Shown: piece by piece, positions 17,599-25,977 of the stretch
How positions within the stretch are numbered: the first letter of the stretch is position 1
Layout of the letters: the number at the start of each line of letters is the position of its first letter
Assembly: GCF_001028705.1 (NCBI RefSeq)
Contig: NZ_CP011770.1
Coordinates: forward strand, 933,501 to 997,500
Direction: 5' to 3'
DNA: 64,000 nucleotides
From: Croceicoccus naphthovorans
GTDB lineage: Bacteria > Pseudomonadota > Alphaproteobacteria > Sphingomonadales > Sphingomonadaceae
The notes under the pieces: model-generated
Seen by the model: the letters and a program-made list of their open reading frames with translations, nothing else
Told to the model about the DNA's origin: nothing
Database searches by the model: none
Translations under genes and position numbers: made by a program

Positions 17599-18195
17599 TC
17601 AGATTTCCAACCTGCTGACCACGCGGTCTTGGGTTGTGCGATCACGCTCTGTCGCGCGTTCGGCGATGGTGCCGATCAGGACGACGCCGGCCACTTTTTC
17701 ACCGGGTGCAAGGTTCAGCAATTCCGTCGCGCGCGGATCATAGGCGTGCCACCCGGTCAGCCAGTTTGCGCCATATCCCAGCACGGCCGCTCCGTTCAGA
17801 AGGTTCATCGTCAGTGCACCGGCGGACAGTTCCTGCTCCCACTCGGGCACCTTGTGGCCCGGTGTGGGTGAGGAAATCACCGCTGCGATCAGCGGGGCCG
17901 AGGCCAGCTTGCGCGTGGAGATGCGGGACTTCGCGGCGTCTTCGCGGGTCTCTGCCAAGGTGAGAAGCTGTTCGATCCAGCGGGCTTTGCTCTCACCTTC
18001 GATCAATATGATTCGCCACGGCGCAAGCCGCCCGTGGTCGGGAACGCGCAGGGCGATCGTCAGCAGCCGATCCAGTTCCGCCTCGCTCGGTCCAGGGGCC
18101 ACCAGCATGTCCGGCATGGTCGAGCGGCGCGTTTCGAGTACCGTCGCCAAATCGGACCCCGAAACCGGGGCCTGCTGCATTTCCTGCGATGTCAT
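17599..18195 (-). CDS. Nitroreductase family protein (YdjA-like)
   Basis: A 198-residue FMN-dependent nitroreductase-fold protein of the short YdjA/TdsD-like type. The N-terminal LETRRST flavin-phosphate contact, RVPDHGRLAPWRI and the GYGANWLTGW segment near the middle are conserved family features. Such enzymes reduce nitro groups, quinones or enones with NAD(P)H; the in vivo substrate is unknown. It is divergent from the TonB receptor at 18313 with a shared 117-base control region. The start is the ATG at 18195. Confidence 0.83.
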   Translation of the reverse strand: MTSQEMQQAPVSGSDLATVLETRRSTMPDMLVAPGPSEAELDRLLTIALRVPDHGRLAPWRIILIEGESKARWIEQLLTLAETREDAAKSRISTRKLASAPLIAAVISSPTPGHKVPEWEQELSAGALTMNLLNGAAVLGYGANWLTGWHAYDPRATELLNLAPGEKVAGVVLIGTIAERATERDRTTQDRVVSRLEI

Positions 18196-18243
18196 ACTTG
18201 TTCCTAAGCCTTACTGAAAAGAGAACGGCGACACGCTTGTGCC

Positions 18244-18260
18244 TACTATCTTTAATAGTA
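18244..18260. promoter_or_regulatory. Candidate operator palindrome in a divergent region
   Basis: TACTATCTTTAATAGTA is a perfect 6-base inverted repeat with a 5-base spacer. It lies in the 117-base gap between the nitroreductase (minus) and TonB receptor (plus) genes. An AT-rich palindrome placed this way in GC-rich DNA is a plausible repressor site, but no cognate regulator is identified. Confidence 0.4.
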
Positions 18261-18312
18261 TTGTCGGCATTCACGAAATACCAGACCAAAAAGTGGTTGG
18301 GAGGAGAGGACG

Positions 18313-20631
18313 ATGAAACTGGGAAAAGCCTGGGCCAAGGTCGCAGCAAACAAGACGGTCGTTTCGATTTCCGCAGTCGCCGCATGTCTTGCCTGCGCTG
18401 GGACGGCGCAGGCGCAGGACGCGGTCGGCTCGGACGATGACGCGGCGGCGGAAACGCGCTCCAGCCGTGGATTTGAGCAAATTATCGTAACCGCCCGCCG
18501 CCGTGCGGAAAGCGTGCAGGATACCCCGCTGGCGGTCAGCGCGATCTCTGCCGACGATGTCGAAGGGCTCAACATCACTCGCCTCGAAGGTCTGGAGCAG
18601 ATGGCACCTTCGCTGCGCGTTTCGACCGCAAGCGGCAGCGGCAATGCCCCGGCCATTTTCATTCGCGGCATCGGCACGATCACCACGGCGCTTTATGCCG
18701 AACCGGCGGTCGGCGTTTACATCGATGGCGTCTATTCCCCGCGCGGCGCGGTCAACACGTTCGACCTGCCCGATGTCGAGGGCATCCAGGTCCTGCGCGG
18801 CCCGCAAGGTACGCTGTTCGGACGCAATACGACGGGCGGCGCAATCATCCTGACCACCAAGGGCCCGACCGCCGATCCCGGCGCGTCGATGCGCTTTTCC
18901 TATGGCACCGATAACGAAATCGTTGCCTCGTCCATCCTGCAGACCGGCGACATCGGCGGCACCGACTTCGGCCTGAAGCTGAGCGGACAAGTCCACACGC
19001 GTGACGGCTGGGTCGAAACGCCGGGATTTTCGCAGTCCAAATGGGGCGGAGCGTTGGAGGCCTATACCTTCGGCGCGGCGCTGGGAGGTGATATTTCCTC
19101 GGTCCTGAATTTCGACGGTCGCGTGCGTTACAACAAGGTTTCGTCGTACAACGGGTGGGAGCCGCTGGGCGGTTCTGCCAACGGTGTGGCGTACTATACT
19201 GGCGGTGAGGATCGCGGCGGGCCGCCGTTCGTAATCGGCGGCGGCGCGGACGACCTGACCTATCGCGATCCGCGTGCGGGCGATGGCAGGGCAACCGCGA
19301 AGTCGTGGATCGCATCGGGCACGCTGACCGCAAGCCTGAGCCACGCGCTGACGCTGAAGTCGATCACCGGCGGCATCTGGCTGGACCAGCAGTTCCGTGC
19401 CAACCTTGGCGGCGGTTATACCATCGGTCCGGTCATCAACCCGGTCGTGCCGGGGCAGATGGAATTCGTCTCTCCGCATACGACAACTGCGAACCCCGGC
19501 CGTGCGCGTCAGTTCACGCAGGAATTTCAGGCGCTGGGCGACATCGGTACGTTCAACTACGTTGTCGGCCTCTATTACTTCCGCGAAAAGACAGAAGAAG
19601 GCCTGACGACAATCATCAACTTCCCGGTTTCCGCCGGGGCGGCGATCCGTCTGGATACCGACAAGGGCTATGAAATCCTGTCGAAGTCCTACGCCGCCTA
19701 TGGCCAGGTCGGTTGGAAGCCTGAATTCGCCGATGGCAACCTCGAGGTCACTGGCGGCCTGCGCTATACCGAGGACAAGAAGACCCTCGATTCCTTTGTC
19801 ACCGGCGGCGCGGTGCAGGATGAAAAGAACACGTGGGACAACTGGGGGTGGAGCACTTCGGTCAGCTATAAGGTTACGCCCGACACCATGCTCTATGGCC
19901 GGGCCAGCTCGGCCTATCGTTCGGGCGGCTATAATGGCCCTACCGTCGGTGCGCCGCCGTTCGGGCCTGAAACCGCGACCACCTATGAACTCGGCTTCAA
20001 GGCCGACCTGTTCGACCGGATGGTTCGGTTCAACGGCGCGGTGTTCCAGACCGATTACAGCGACTTGCAGGTCAACGCGTATAACCCGCAGACCTTTGCG
20101 AATGCCATCACCAATGCGGGCAAGGCGCGATATCGCGGATTCGAGCTCGAGGCTGCCCTTCGGCTCGGCGGTTTCCAGCTGGACGGCAACGTCGGCCATG
20201 TTGATCCCGAGTACCAGGAGTACGAATACCTAATCGGCGGAACGGTAGAGGATGTCTCTGATTCGGCAAAATTCCCCTACGTCTCTTCGTGGACCTACCG
20301 CATCGGTGCGCAATACGAACTCCTGACAGGTAATGACGGAACCCTGACGTTTCGCACCGACTATTCCGGAAAGAGTAGCCCCTACGGTTATTCCGTTCCC
20401 GCGGCATCACCGAACTACCTCGTTGTCGAAAGGCTCGGATCGGACGAAAACCTCAGCGCACGGGCAACTTGGCGCGGGAATGTTCGCGGAGCGGGCATGT
20501 TTTTCCAGGTGTTCGGCGAGAACCTGACCGACAAGCGCGCGCTGACATTTGCGACAGATTTCAATTCGATCGTGTCGGGCGTTTACAGCCGTGGGCGTCG
20601 TTATGGCTTCACCGTCGGCGTGGATTTCTGA
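18313..20631 (+). CDS. TonB-dependent receptor (catabolic type)
   Basis: A 772-residue outer-membrane receptor. A signal peptide ends near GTAQA (about 34). The plug domain starts with a TonB-box-like IIVTARRRAES and includes GVYIDGVYSPRG and LRGPQGTLFGRNTTGGAI, which is the standard plug signature. The rest is a 22-strand barrel ending in a terminal Phe (VGVDF), as expected for outer-membrane insertion. This subfamily is strongly expanded in sphingomonads and usually imports large hydrophobic or oligomeric carbon sources rather than iron. Its location within the CoA-ester cluster suggests that it brings in the growth substrate. A GGGAGGAGAG ribosome site precedes the ATG. Confidence 0.92.
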   Translation: MKLGKAWAKVAANKTVVSISAVAACLACAGTAQAQDAVGSDDDAAAETRSSRGFEQIIVTARRRAESVQDTPLAVSAISADDVEGLNITRLEGLEQMAPSLRVSTASGSGNAPAIFIRGIGTITTALYAEPAVGVYIDGVYSPRGAVNTFDLPDVEGIQVLRGPQGTLFGRNTTGGAIILTTKGPTADPGASMRFSYGTDNEIVASSILQTGDIGGTDFGLKLSGQVHTRDGWVETPGFSQSKWGGALEAYTFGAALGGDISSVLNFDGRVRYNKVSSYNGWEPLGGSANGVAYYTGGEDRGGPPFVIGGGADDLTYRDPRAGDGRATAKSWIASGTLTASLSHALTLKSITGGIWLDQQFRANLGGGYTIGPVINPVVPGQMEFVSPHTTTANPGRARQFTQEFQALGDIGTFNYVVGLYYFREKTEEGLTTIINFPVSAGAAIRLDTDKGYEILSKSYAAYGQVGWKPEFADGNLEVTGGLRYTEDKKTLDSFVTGGAVQDEKNTWDNWGWSTSVSYKVTPDTMLYGRASSAYRSGGYNGPTVGAPPFGPETATTYELGFKADLFDRMVRFNGAVFQTDYSDLQVNAYNPQTFANAITNAGKARYRGFELEAALRLGGFQLDGNVGHVDPEYQEYEYLIGGTVEDVSDSAKFPYVSSWTYRIGAQYELLTGNDGTLTFRTDYSGKSSPYGYSVPAASPNYLVVERLGSDENLSARATWRGNVRGAGMFFQVFGENLTDKRALTFATDFNSIVSGVYSRGRRYGFTVGVDF

Positions 20632-20700
20632 CCCTGCACCCCGTTGACTCAAGGGTAGAATCGTCTATCCTATAAAAGATATAAAAGTAGGAGATAGAAA

Positions 20701-21849
20701 GTGCCTCTAGGAAGCTCGCGCCTGATTTCGGCGGATAGCCATTTCAACGAACCCGGCGACCTGTTCACGAAACGCGTTCCGGAGAAGTTCAAGGATCGCG
20801 CCCCGCGCATGGAAAGTTTCGAAGAAGGCGACGGCTGGGTCTTCGAAGGGCTGGAAGGCCCGCGCAATTTCGGCTGGAACGCCTGTGCCGGGCTTCAGCC
20901 CGAAGAGATGAAAGCGTGGATGCGTTTTGACGACATGCGCAAGGGCGGCTGGGACCCGGCCGAACGCGTAAAGGAGCAGGACCGCGACGGCGTAACCGCC
21001 GAGGTCATGTACCCGACCCCATCGATCCAGGCTGCGATCGCGCTGGTCGAGGATCCCGAATTCCACCTCGCGCTGGTACGTGCCTACAACGATTGGGTCT
21101 CGGAATACGTCGCCTATGATCCGACCCGTTTCTGCGGTCTGGTCCTTCTGCCCAACCGCAACGGCGCAAAGGCCGCGGTCGAGGAAATGAACCGCGTTCT
21201 GGGTCGCCCCGGCATGCGTGCCGTGATGGCGCAGGCTTATCCGAACGGCTCTGCCGTGATGAGCGAGGAGGAGGACTACCTCTGGGGTGCGATTCACGAA
21301 CGTGATGTCAGCTTCAACATCCACGTCGCGCTGGGCATCTACAAGCCGAGCCCGCACAAGGCGAAGCTGCCTGGTTACGGTCGTTTCTTCGACGCGCCGA
21401 ACCGCTGCATCGAGTTCATCTTCAACGGCGTTTTCGATCGCTATCCCAACCTGAAGGTTGCCTTTGCCGAAGTCGATTTCGGCTGGGTTCCCTATGTGAA
21501 GGAGCAGATCGACAACAACTATCAGCGCCTTGAGAAGGTCAACAAGTTCGGCCTGCAGCGTCTGCCCAGCGAATACATCGATGAGCATTTCTACTTCGGT
21601 TACATGACCGACAGTTTCGGGCTGAATAACCTGGATTCGATGAACCCGGATCGTGTGCTGTGGTCGACCGACTATCCGCACATCAGCGCAGACTATCCCT
21701 ATTCGTGGCGCGTGATCCAGTCTTCGATGTCGGGCATTCCGGCAGAGACGAAGGCCAAGATCCTGCACGGCAATGCCGCGAAGCTGTATGGCTTTGAGGA
21801 TGCCGAAGCGGCGCAGACTGCCAAGCCAGCAGTTGCGGCGGCTGCGTGA
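20701..21849 (+). CDS. Amidohydrolase family 2 metal-dependent hydrolase/decarboxylase
   Basis: A 382-residue TIM-barrel enzyme of the amidohydrolase-2 (COG2159) family, which includes ACMS decarboxylase, LigW-like decarboxylases and other ring-acid enzymes. Metal-ligand motifs are SADSHFNEP (Asp12, His14, Glu17), the mid-barrel NIHVALG histidine and the distal Asp in WSTDYPH. The start is GTG at 20701 with AGGAG about 9 bases upstream. It follows the TonB receptor after 69 bases, so co-transcription is possible. The C terminus ends in an Ala-rich tail. It may hydrolyse or decarboxylate a cyclic intermediate. A strong hairpin follows the stop. Confidence 0.87.
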   Translation: MPLGSSRLISADSHFNEPGDLFTKRVPEKFKDRAPRMESFEEGDGWVFEGLEGPRNFGWNACAGLQPEEMKAWMRFDDMRKGGWDPAERVKEQDRDGVTAEVMYPTPSIQAAIALVEDPEFHLALVRAYNDWVSEYVAYDPTRFCGLVLLPNRNGAKAAVEEMNRVLGRPGMRAVMAQAYPNGSAVMSEEEDYLWGAIHERDVSFNIHVALGIYKPSPHKAKLPGYGRFFDAPNRCIEFIFNGVFDRYPNLKVAFAEVDFGWVPYVKEQIDNNYQRLEKVNKFGLQRLPSEYIDEHFYFGYMTDSFGLNNLDSMNPDRVLWSTDYPHISADYPYSWRVIQSSMSGIPAETKAKILHGNAAKLYGFEDAEAAQTAKPAVAAAA

Positions 21850-21861
21850 ACTCTCCATGGC

Positions 21862-21892
21862 ATGCGGCGGGCATCACGGATGTCCGCCGCAT
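21862..21892. terminator. Strong hairpin downstream of the amidohydrolase
   Basis: ATGCGGCGG at 21862-21870 pairs perfectly with 21884-21892, and the inner CATC/GATG bases extend the stem to about 14 pairs with one G-T wobble and a 3-base ACG loop. No T run follows, so it may act as a mRNA-stabilising 3' end or a factor-dependent stop rather than an intrinsic terminator. Confidence 0.55.
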
Positions 21893-21911
21893 ACCGCCTT
21901 GCGGATTGAAT

Positions 21912-22226
21912 ATGGTGAGGCAGGGCAGGCGCAGTTTCGACGACGTCAGGCTGCGCGATCAGGTGTTGAACGAAGTTAGCACCGACCCCCATCCTGACAG
22001 GGCAGAGGCCGCGCGCTTGGCCGTTGCCGAATGGGCGGGCGACCCTGACGCCGATCTTGTCGAATGCGCCCATGAATCCGCTTCGGACGAGATCGAGGCC
22101 GCGTTCTCGGGCTATGTCTACGCCCGCATCCTCGACGGCAGTCGCAAGGTTTTTGTGCGCGTTAACTGGGGCGACCGGCAGGCCGGTTCGCACGGTTGGG
22201 CAACGGTCTCGGCCGTGCTCGGCTGA
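21912..22226 (+). CDS. Hypothetical protein, about 104 residues
   Basis: An unrecognised small protein, probably cytoplasmic and acidic, with no signal peptide or membrane helix. It contains a helical first half (VRLRDQVLNEVS, AEAARLAVAEWAG) and a strand-rich second half (YVYARILDGSRKVFVRVNWG). The frame is open back to a GTG at 21846 that overlaps the amidohydrolase stop, but the strong hairpin at 21862-21892 lies in that part, so the ATG at 21912 is preferred. Codon use looks ordinary for the genome, which favours a real gene. No function is assigned. Confidence 0.5.
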   Translation: MVRQGRRSFDDVRLRDQVLNEVSTDPHPDRAEAARLAVAEWAGDPDADLVECAHESASDEIEAAFSGYVYARILDGSRKVFVRVNWGDRQAGSHGWATVSAVLG

Positions 22227-22297
22227 ATGCGGCGCCTCGCAGCGGGCCGATACCAATAGGCCGCAGCAGGCTTGCCGCCATGGCATCGTCGCCTTGG

Positions 22298-22327
22298 TTG
22301 ACGGCCGTCAAACTGTTAAAGATAACA
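22298..22327 (+). promoter_or_regulatory. Promoter with two overlapping palindromes upstream of the ligase operon
   Basis: TTGACGGCCGTCAA at 22298-22311 is a perfect 14-base palindrome whose first half doubles as a consensus-like -35 (TTGACG). Seventeen bases later GATAAC (22321-22326) can serve as -10, and it lies inside a second inverted repeat TGTTAaagaTAACA (22314-22327). The arrangement is what a repressor operator over a promoter would look like. It is 58-87 bases upstream of the AMP-ligase ATG and would drive the operon 22385-30566. Confidence 0.5.
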
Positions 22328-22384
22328 AAAACGGGTTTCTGGGCGACGAGGAATGATCGTGATCCATCGGCAAGACATGATCGC

Positions 22385-24019
22385 ATGACGGATAAAGCCG
22401 CCTCTTTGCGCGCCGACCCCGCAGCTGCCGCGCGCTACAGGCAAAGCGGGGCCTGGGCGGACGATACGGTTTCCGGCCTAGTCGCGCGCCATGCGGTCGA
22501 AAAGCCGGACGCTGCGGCGTTTATCTTGCCGGAATCGCGGTATTCCTGGCGCCAATATCACCGTGCCGCCAATCGCATTGCCAGTATGCTAGCCAGCCTC
22601 GATTGCCCGAAAGATTCGCGGGTCGCTGTTGTGCTGCCCGATGGTGCGGCGGTTCATGCCGCCCTTGTTGGGATTGAGCGGACAGGGCTGGTCGCGGTTG
22701 GCATCGGCAGCCGGGCTGGCAAGGCGGAAATCGCTCACTTGCTGAAAAAGACCGAAGCGCGCGTGCTTATCGCGCATGAGGTCATGCGCGGCGGAACGCT
22801 GACTCAGCTGGCCAGCGATCTGTCGGACATGGGCGTTGCGGATTTGCAGACCCTGGCCGTTCCCGATCTGGCCGAGCAGCCGGATTGGTGCGACGGTGCC
22901 GGATCAGACCTTGTGGCGACCACTCAGGACGACCCCGACCGGCTGTTCCTGATCAATTCGACATCGGGCACGACGGGCATGCCCAAGTGCGTGATGCATA
23001 CGCAGAACCGCTGGTTCTACTTTCACAAGCTGGCCGCAGAGGCGGGAGATTTTGCCAAGGACGAGGTATTCCTTGGCGCGGTCCCGGCACCCTTCGGATT
23101 CGGCCTCTGGACATCGCATTTTTCACCGGTTGCGCTTGGCGCGCCGACGGTGCTGTTGCCCAAGTTCGATGCGGCGCTGGCGCTCGAAATGATCGAGCGG
23201 GAGCGGGTGACCGTGCTCTGCTGCGTCAGCACGCAGTTCATCATGATGCTGAACACGCAGGATGTCGGCGCGCGCGATCTGTCGTCGCTGCGCAGCATGT
23301 TCACCGGTGGTGAAGCCGTGCCCTATCACCGCGCCGCCGAGTTCGAGGAAGTGACCGGCGCGCACGTGCTCCAGTTCTACGGGTCGAACGAAACCGGCGC
23401 GCTGAGCCGGACGACCCACCGCGACACGCGCGAACGCCGCCTGAAAACGGCAGGCCGCGTGATCGAAGAGATGGAGGTCCGGCTTTTCGACCCTGCGATC
23501 GGTCAGGATATCGGATCCGACGATGGATCGGGCCGGGGCCAACCCGGATGTCGCGGGCCGGCGACATGCCTTGGGTACTGGAACGATGTAGAGGCCAATG
23601 CGCGGCTGTTCACGGACGATGGCTGGATGTTGATGGGCGACATCGTCGAGATCGACGACGAAGGCTATCTGAGCGTCGTCGGCAGAACCTCGGAATTCAT
23701 CATCCGCGGCGGCAAGAACCTGTCCGCCCCGGCGATTGAGGCTGAGGTTGCGACCCATCCCGGCGTCGCGATCTGCGCCGCCGTTGCTGTGCCCGATCCG
23801 GTCTTTGGCGAGCGGGTCTGCATCTTCGTCGAACCGCGCGGCACGAATGCCCCGACGCTGGACGAGATCACCGATCATCTTCAACAGCGCGGCGTCAGTC
23901 GGGAATGGTTTCCCGAATATTTCGTCGTGATGGACGAACTGCCCCGATCCTCCGGCAGCAAGGTCGCCAAGGGCGAACTGGCCGAAGAAGCGAAGCGGCG
24001 TTGGGCGATACCGGCATGA
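22385..24019 (+). CDS. AMP-dependent acyl-CoA synthetase/ligase
   Basis: A 544-residue class I adenylate-forming enzyme. Visible motifs are the ATP loop NSTSGTTGMPK, the QFYGSNETGA adenine-binding segment, the MGDIVEIDDEG hinge region and a C-terminal lysine in GSKVAKGEL. It should activate a free carboxylic acid to its CoA thioester, probably the entry step for the operon. The ATG at 22385 gives a normal N terminus (MTDKAASLRADPAAAARY). An 11-codon frame at 22353 ends on this ATG (ATGA) and could couple translation, but its ribosome site is weak. The gene overlaps the next by 4 bases. Confidence 0.9.
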   Translation: MTDKAASLRADPAAAARYRQSGAWADDTVSGLVARHAVEKPDAAAFILPESRYSWRQYHRAANRIASMLASLDCPKDSRVAVVLPDGAAVHAALVGIERTGLVAVGIGSRAGKAEIAHLLKKTEARVLIAHEVMRGGTLTQLASDLSDMGVADLQTLAVPDLAEQPDWCDGAGSDLVATTQDDPDRLFLINSTSGTTGMPKCVMHTQNRWFYFHKLAAEAGDFAKDEVFLGAVPAPFGFGLWTSHFSPVALGAPTVLLPKFDAALALEMIERERVTVLCCVSTQFIMMLNTQDVGARDLSSLRSMFTGGEAVPYHRAAEFEEVTGAHVLQFYGSNETGALSRTTHRDTRERRLKTAGRVIEEMEVRLFDPAIGQDIGSDDGSGRGQPGCRGPATCLGYWNDVEANARLFTDDGWMLMGDIVEIDDEGYLSVVGRTSEFIIRGGKNLSAPAIEAEVATHPGVAICAAVAVPDPVFGERVCIFVEPRGTNAPTLDEITDHLQQRGVSREWFPEYFVVMDELPRSSGSKVAKGELAEEAKRRWAIPA

Positions 24020-24819
24020 CGTACCAGAACATCGAATTCGCCGTCGACGGCGCAACGGCCCGGGTCACGTTGGCTCGTCCGGACAAGCTCAATCCGCTCG
24101 ACTGGTCCACGGTCAAGGAACTGAAGGCAGTCGTGGCCGAGATCGACGCGATGTCCGAAGTTCGCTTCGTGATCCTGACCGGCGCGGGCCGCAGCTTTTC
24201 CGCCGGGGGCGACCTTGACGGGTATATCCGCCTTTATGCAAATCCGGACGAATTCGCGGCATTCCTTGAAGACTTCTTCGCGATGCTGACGGGTATAGAG
24301 CAATCGTCCGCGATCTGGATCGCCGCCGTCAACGGCGTGACCGTCGCGGGTGGGCTGGAGCTGTTGCTGGCGTGCGACCTTGCGATCATGGGCAGCAGCG
24401 CGCAGATCGGCGACGGCCACCTGAATTTCGGACAGTTGCCGGGCGCTGGCGGTTCGCAACGCCTGCCCCGGGCGATAGGCCTGTTGCGGGCCAAGCACTT
24501 GATGCTGACCGGCGAACTGCTCGACGCCGAAACGTGTGAGCGCTGGGGGCTGGTTACGCGCGTGATCGCTGACGATGCCCTGATCGCCGCGGCGGAGGAA
24601 CTGGTCGCAGGTATGATGGGCAAAAGCCCGGTCGGTCTGCAGGACATGAAACGCCTCGCCAACATGACGCTCGACACTCCGTACAGCCAAGGGCTGCGCG
24701 ACGAGATCGCCTTTGTCCATCGCTATGCGACGACCGAACCGGATGCGACCGAAGGCCTGATGGCCTTCAAGGAAAAGCGCGAACCCCGTTTCGGCAAGCC
24801 CAAACCCCAGGAGCCATAA
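24016..24819 (+). CDS. Enoyl-CoA hydratase/isomerase (crotonase fold)
   Basis: A 267-residue crotonase-family enzyme, starting at an ATG that overlaps the ligase stop (ATGA). The oxyanion loop FSAGGDLDG (61-69) and AGGLELLLACD with Glu115 are conserved. The second hydratase glutamate, normally in PEIxLG, is replaced: the segment reads IGDGHLNFGQLPGAGG, with His135 there. So, as in the other crotonase of this window, only one of two glutamates remains, here the opposite one. It may hydrate an unusual substrate or act as an isomerase or retro-Claisen hydrolase. It is coupled to the thiolase-like gene (1-base overlap). Confidence 0.87.
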   Translation: MTYQNIEFAVDGATARVTLARPDKLNPLDWSTVKELKAVVAEIDAMSEVRFVILTGAGRSFSAGGDLDGYIRLYANPDEFAAFLEDFFAMLTGIEQSSAIWIAAVNGVTVAGGLELLLACDLAIMGSSAQIGDGHLNFGQLPGAGGSQRLPRAIGLLRAKHLMLTGELLDAETCERWGLVTRVIADDALIAAAEELVAGMMGKSPVGLQDMKRLANMTLDTPYSQGLRDEIAFVHRYATTEPDATEGLMAFKEKREPRFGKPKPQEP

Positions 24820-25976
24820 TGTTCAAGTTACGCGACAAGTACGCGATCGTCGGAATCGGCAACACCGACTATACCAAGGCATCGGGCCGCACCGTGCGCA
24901 GCCTTGCAACCGAGGCCAGCGTGAAGGCCATCCACGATGCCGGTCTGGAAGTGGCCGACATCGATGGCATGGTCAGCTTCAACTTCAACGACAGCGCCCC
25001 CGCGATGGGCGTCGCCACCGAGATGGGGATCGAAGACATTGGCTATGCCGTCGACTATGCGGCCGGCGGCAATGGCGCGAACCTGATCACACTGGCCGCC
25101 TGTGCCGCGATAGAGGCCGGGCTGGCCGAAACCGTTGTGTGCTTTCGCGCGATGAATGGCCGTTCGGGCTTTCGCCTTGGCGGCGGGCGCGACATGGCGG
25201 CTTATGGCGTAACCCAGTTCACCGCGCCGCTGGGCTGGATCACCTATCCGCAGGCGATGGCGATGTGGGCGCGTCGTCACATGATCGATTACGGCACTTC
25301 GCCCGAACACTGGGCCGAAATCGCCACGACGTTCCGTGACAACGCCATCCGCAATCCGCGCGCGATGCAACGCACGCCGATGACGAAGGACGATTACTTC
25401 AATTCTCGCCAAATCGTCGATCCGTTCCGCATGTACGACATCTGCCTTGAAAGCGACGGCGCCTGCGCGGTGGTCATCACCTCTGCAGAACGGGCGAAGG
25501 ATCTAAAGCACAAGCCGGTCTATATCATGGGCGGCGCCTATGGCGGCGGGCCCAGCCAAGGCGACGACCTGTTCGACGCGATCCGCTGGCCCAGTCATTC
25601 GCACAACTGCTTCAAATATATCGCCGACGACTTGTGGAACAGCGCGGGCGTCGGGCCGGAAGACGTCGATGTGGCGCAAATCTACGACTGCTTCACCTAT
25701 TCGGTGCTGATGGCTCTCGAAGGGCTGGGCTTCTGCAAGGAGGGCGAGGGCGGTCCGTTCGTCATGGGCGGGCGTATCGCCAAGGGTGGCGAGCTGCCGC
25801 TTAACACCGCCGGGGGGCTGTTGTCCGAGGCCTACATTCACGGGTTCAACCACGTGCTTGAAGCGGTGGAGCAATTGCGCGGCGATGCCGGCGACCGTCA
25901 GGTCGAAAACGCAAAAATCTGCCTGACGACCGCGGGCGCGATGACCTGTGGCAGCGCCATGGTGCTGAGGAACTGA
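24819..25976 (+). CDS. Thiolase-fold protein without the nucleophilic cysteine (Ltp/SCP2-type aldolase candidate)
   Basis: A 385-residue thiolase-superfamily protein of the lipid-transfer-protein (Ltp, SCP2-thiolase) class. At the position where true thiolases carry Cys-Ala-Ser-Gly, the sequence reads DYAAGGNGAN, so the acylation nucleophile is missing. The Tyr-rich IYDCFTYSVLMALE and the NTAGGLLSEAYIHG segment resemble Ltp2, which acts with a DUF35 partner as a retro-aldolase removing propionyl-CoA from steroid side chains. The DUF35 gene follows after one base, as in ltp2-chsH2 pairs. The predicted role is C-C cleavage of a beta-hydroxyacyl-CoA. This is inferred from family and context. Confidence 0.85.
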   Translation: MFKLRDKYAIVGIGNTDYTKASGRTVRSLATEASVKAIHDAGLEVADIDGMVSFNFNDSAPAMGVATEMGIEDIGYAVDYAAGGNGANLITLAACAAIEAGLAETVVCFRAMNGRSGFRLGGGRDMAAYGVTQFTAPLGWITYPQAMAMWARRHMIDYGTSPEHWAEIATTFRDNAIRNPRAMQRTPMTKDDYFNSRQIVDPFRMYDICLESDGACAVVITSAERAKDLKHKPVYIMGGAYGGGPSQGDDLFDAIRWPSHSHNCFKYIADDLWNSAGVGPEDVDVAQIYDCFTYSVLMALEGLGFCKEGEGGPFVMGGRIAKGGELPLNTAGGLLSEAYIHGFNHVLEAVEQLRGDAGDRQVENAKICLTTAGAMTCGSAMVLRN

Positions 25977-25977
25977 C

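Noticed and set aside
18271..20199. A 642-codon open frame on the minus strand opposite the TonB receptor
   Set aside because: It is antisense to a clear receptor gene, has no domain, and arises from GC-rich third positions. The same applies to 36841-39309 and 26369-28315 on the minus strand.
22353..22388. An 11-codon leader frame ending on the ligase ATG
   Set aside because: Its ribosome site is only one base from the start and no attenuation features are present. Kept only as a remark.
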